Shown: piece by piece, positions 63,434 to 64,000 of the stretch
Numbering within the stretch: the first letter of the stretch is position 1
Layout: each line of letters starts with the position of its first letter
Origin: Parablautia muri
Lineage (GTDB): Bacteria > Bacillota > Clostridia > Lachnospirales > Lachnospiraceae
NCBI RefSeq assembly: GCF_009917485.1
Contig: NZ_QZDT01000007.1
Coordinates: 62,001 to 126,000, forward strand
Length of the DNA: 64,000 bases
Direction: 5' to 3'
Notes under the pieces: model-generated
The model's database searches: none
The model's input: only the letters and a program-made list of their open reading frames with translations
Told to the model about the DNA's origin: nothing
Made by a program: the position numbers and the translations under genes

Positions 63434-64000
63434 TCATCTATTCCTGCATTTTTTTAGTTTCCGGTACAAAGTAAAGTACATAGTAATAAAACAAGCTAGT
63501 CCGCCAATGGCATTGGATATGGGTTCCGCCAGAAAGACTCCGTCCACGCCGAAGCCGAGCGTTGGCAAAAAAACAGTCAAAGGAGCCACGATTACCGCTT
63601 TGCGGAGCAGAGAAAAGAAAACCGCTTGTTTGGAATAGCCAAGGGCCGTAAAAGCTGCCTGGCCGGAAAATTGGAAGGACATGAAAAAGAAACCAAAAAA
63701 GTATAGCCGTAGTGCACCGGTTCCGGCATCCAGCATAGCTGCATCTGTGGTAAAAACGGAGAGCAGAAGGTGGGGGGAGCATATGACAACCAGCCATGCA
63801 GCCATTGTATATAAAATACCGATTATGGAGGTAAAACGAATCCCCTGGCAGACTCGGTCATATTGCTTTGCGCCATAATTATATCCCAATACCGGCTGGG
63901 AGCCGCTGGTAAGACCGCCGACCGGAAGGGAGAGGATTTCCCGTACGGAATTAATGACGGTCATGATGCCTACGTATAAATCTCCGCCATATATTTTTAA
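63434..64000 (-). CDS. MATE-family efflux transporter, C-terminal part (runs off the window)
   Basis: The frame is open to the right end, so the start is outside. The visible 188 residues match the second half of a MATE transporter: REILSLPVGGLTSGSQPVLG with YNYGAKQYDRV (the repeated GAxxP/GN motif area), three to five membrane segments, and VDGVFLAEPISNAIGG. MATE proteins export drugs or metabolites with H+ or Na+; the substrate is unknown. Ends with a basic tail KKCRNR. Confidence 0.9.
   Translation of the reverse strand, partial: LKIYGGDLYVGIMTVINSVREILSLPVGGLTSGSQPVLGYNYGAKQYDRVCQGIRFTSIIGILYTMAAWLVVICSPHLLLSVFTTDAAMLDAGTGALRLYFFGFFFMSFQFSGQAAFTALGYSKQAVFFSLLRKAVIVAPLTVFLPTLGFGVDGVFLAEPISNAIGGLACFITMYFTLYRKLKKCRNR

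Overview
The window looks like chromosome of a gut Lachnospiraceae-type Firmicute (Clostridia). Evidence: strong GGAGG ribosome binding sites, some GTG/TTG starts, many LacI-regulated glycoside hydrolase and ABC transporter loci, a CUT1 transporter without its own ATPase, a secA-prfB pair with a programmed +1 frameshift in prfB, and TrpB2, Tex, KtrAB and DUF975 proteins of clostridial style. The genus cannot be fixed from the sequence; Blautia or a relative is a guess. No rRNA, tRNA or CRISPR array was seen.

Region 1 (1-9753) is a tannin/gallate locus: the end of a degenerate ABC ATPase, a complete RbsBAC-type transporter, then the prenylated-FMN decarboxylase set lpdC (UbiD family), lpdB (UbiX family) and lpdD, and a tannase whose active-site residues match the Lactiplantibacillus plantarum enzyme. 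The likely flow is galloyl ester -> gallate -> pyrogallol + CO2. A shared terminator separates it from a convergent NIF3-like gene. Region 2 (9754-16253) has a DUF2798-like membrane protein, a large lipoprotein with DxDxDG loops, a REC-GGDEF response regulator, and decayed genes (AraC/GH39 xylosidase, esterase fragment).

Region 3 (16453-33485) is carbohydrate use: LacI regulator, ABC binding protein and two permeases, GH42 beta-galactosidase; then an AbiL/RloAB-type ATPase plus RloB pair (probable phage defence); then a GH31 alpha-xylosidase divergent from a second LacI regulator, glycogen phosphorylase and a lone TrpB2. Region 4 (33486-36893) is patchy accessory DNA: DHFR-like protein, YciI-like protein, WYL regulator, and remnants of a DnaC/IstB-like ATPase and a transposase. 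Region 5 (36894-40203) has a SorC regulator with a clear promoter/operator, an in-frame fusion of a truncated sugar-binding lipoprotein to a truncated DhaL with a frameshifted signal peptide, and dhaK.

Region 6 (40500-54274) is core: secA, prfB, DUF975, a HEQEH protein, DUF4190, tex, metY and a GH2 enzyme. It is interrupted at 44700-45953 by a prophage relic holding pieces of integrase and replication protein and a compact type I toxin-antitoxin cassette. Region 7 (54542-64000) has a DUF1848 protein, a DUF5060/DUF5605 glycosidase, a broken LacI gene, metF, an SDR oxidoreductase, a thioredoxin reductase-like flavoprotein, ktrB-ktrA and part of a MATE transporter.

The most unusual signal is non-coding. 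A three-hairpin repeat starts at or just after the stop codon of an upstream gene, between co-directional genes (1904, about 39050, 43180, 47621), and its stems are kept by compensatory changes. A second family is a small hairpin plus ribosome binding site just before start codons of unrelated genes (lpdC, tannase, DHFR-like, secA). A third is a leader repeat before the lipoprotein and the DUF5605 gene.
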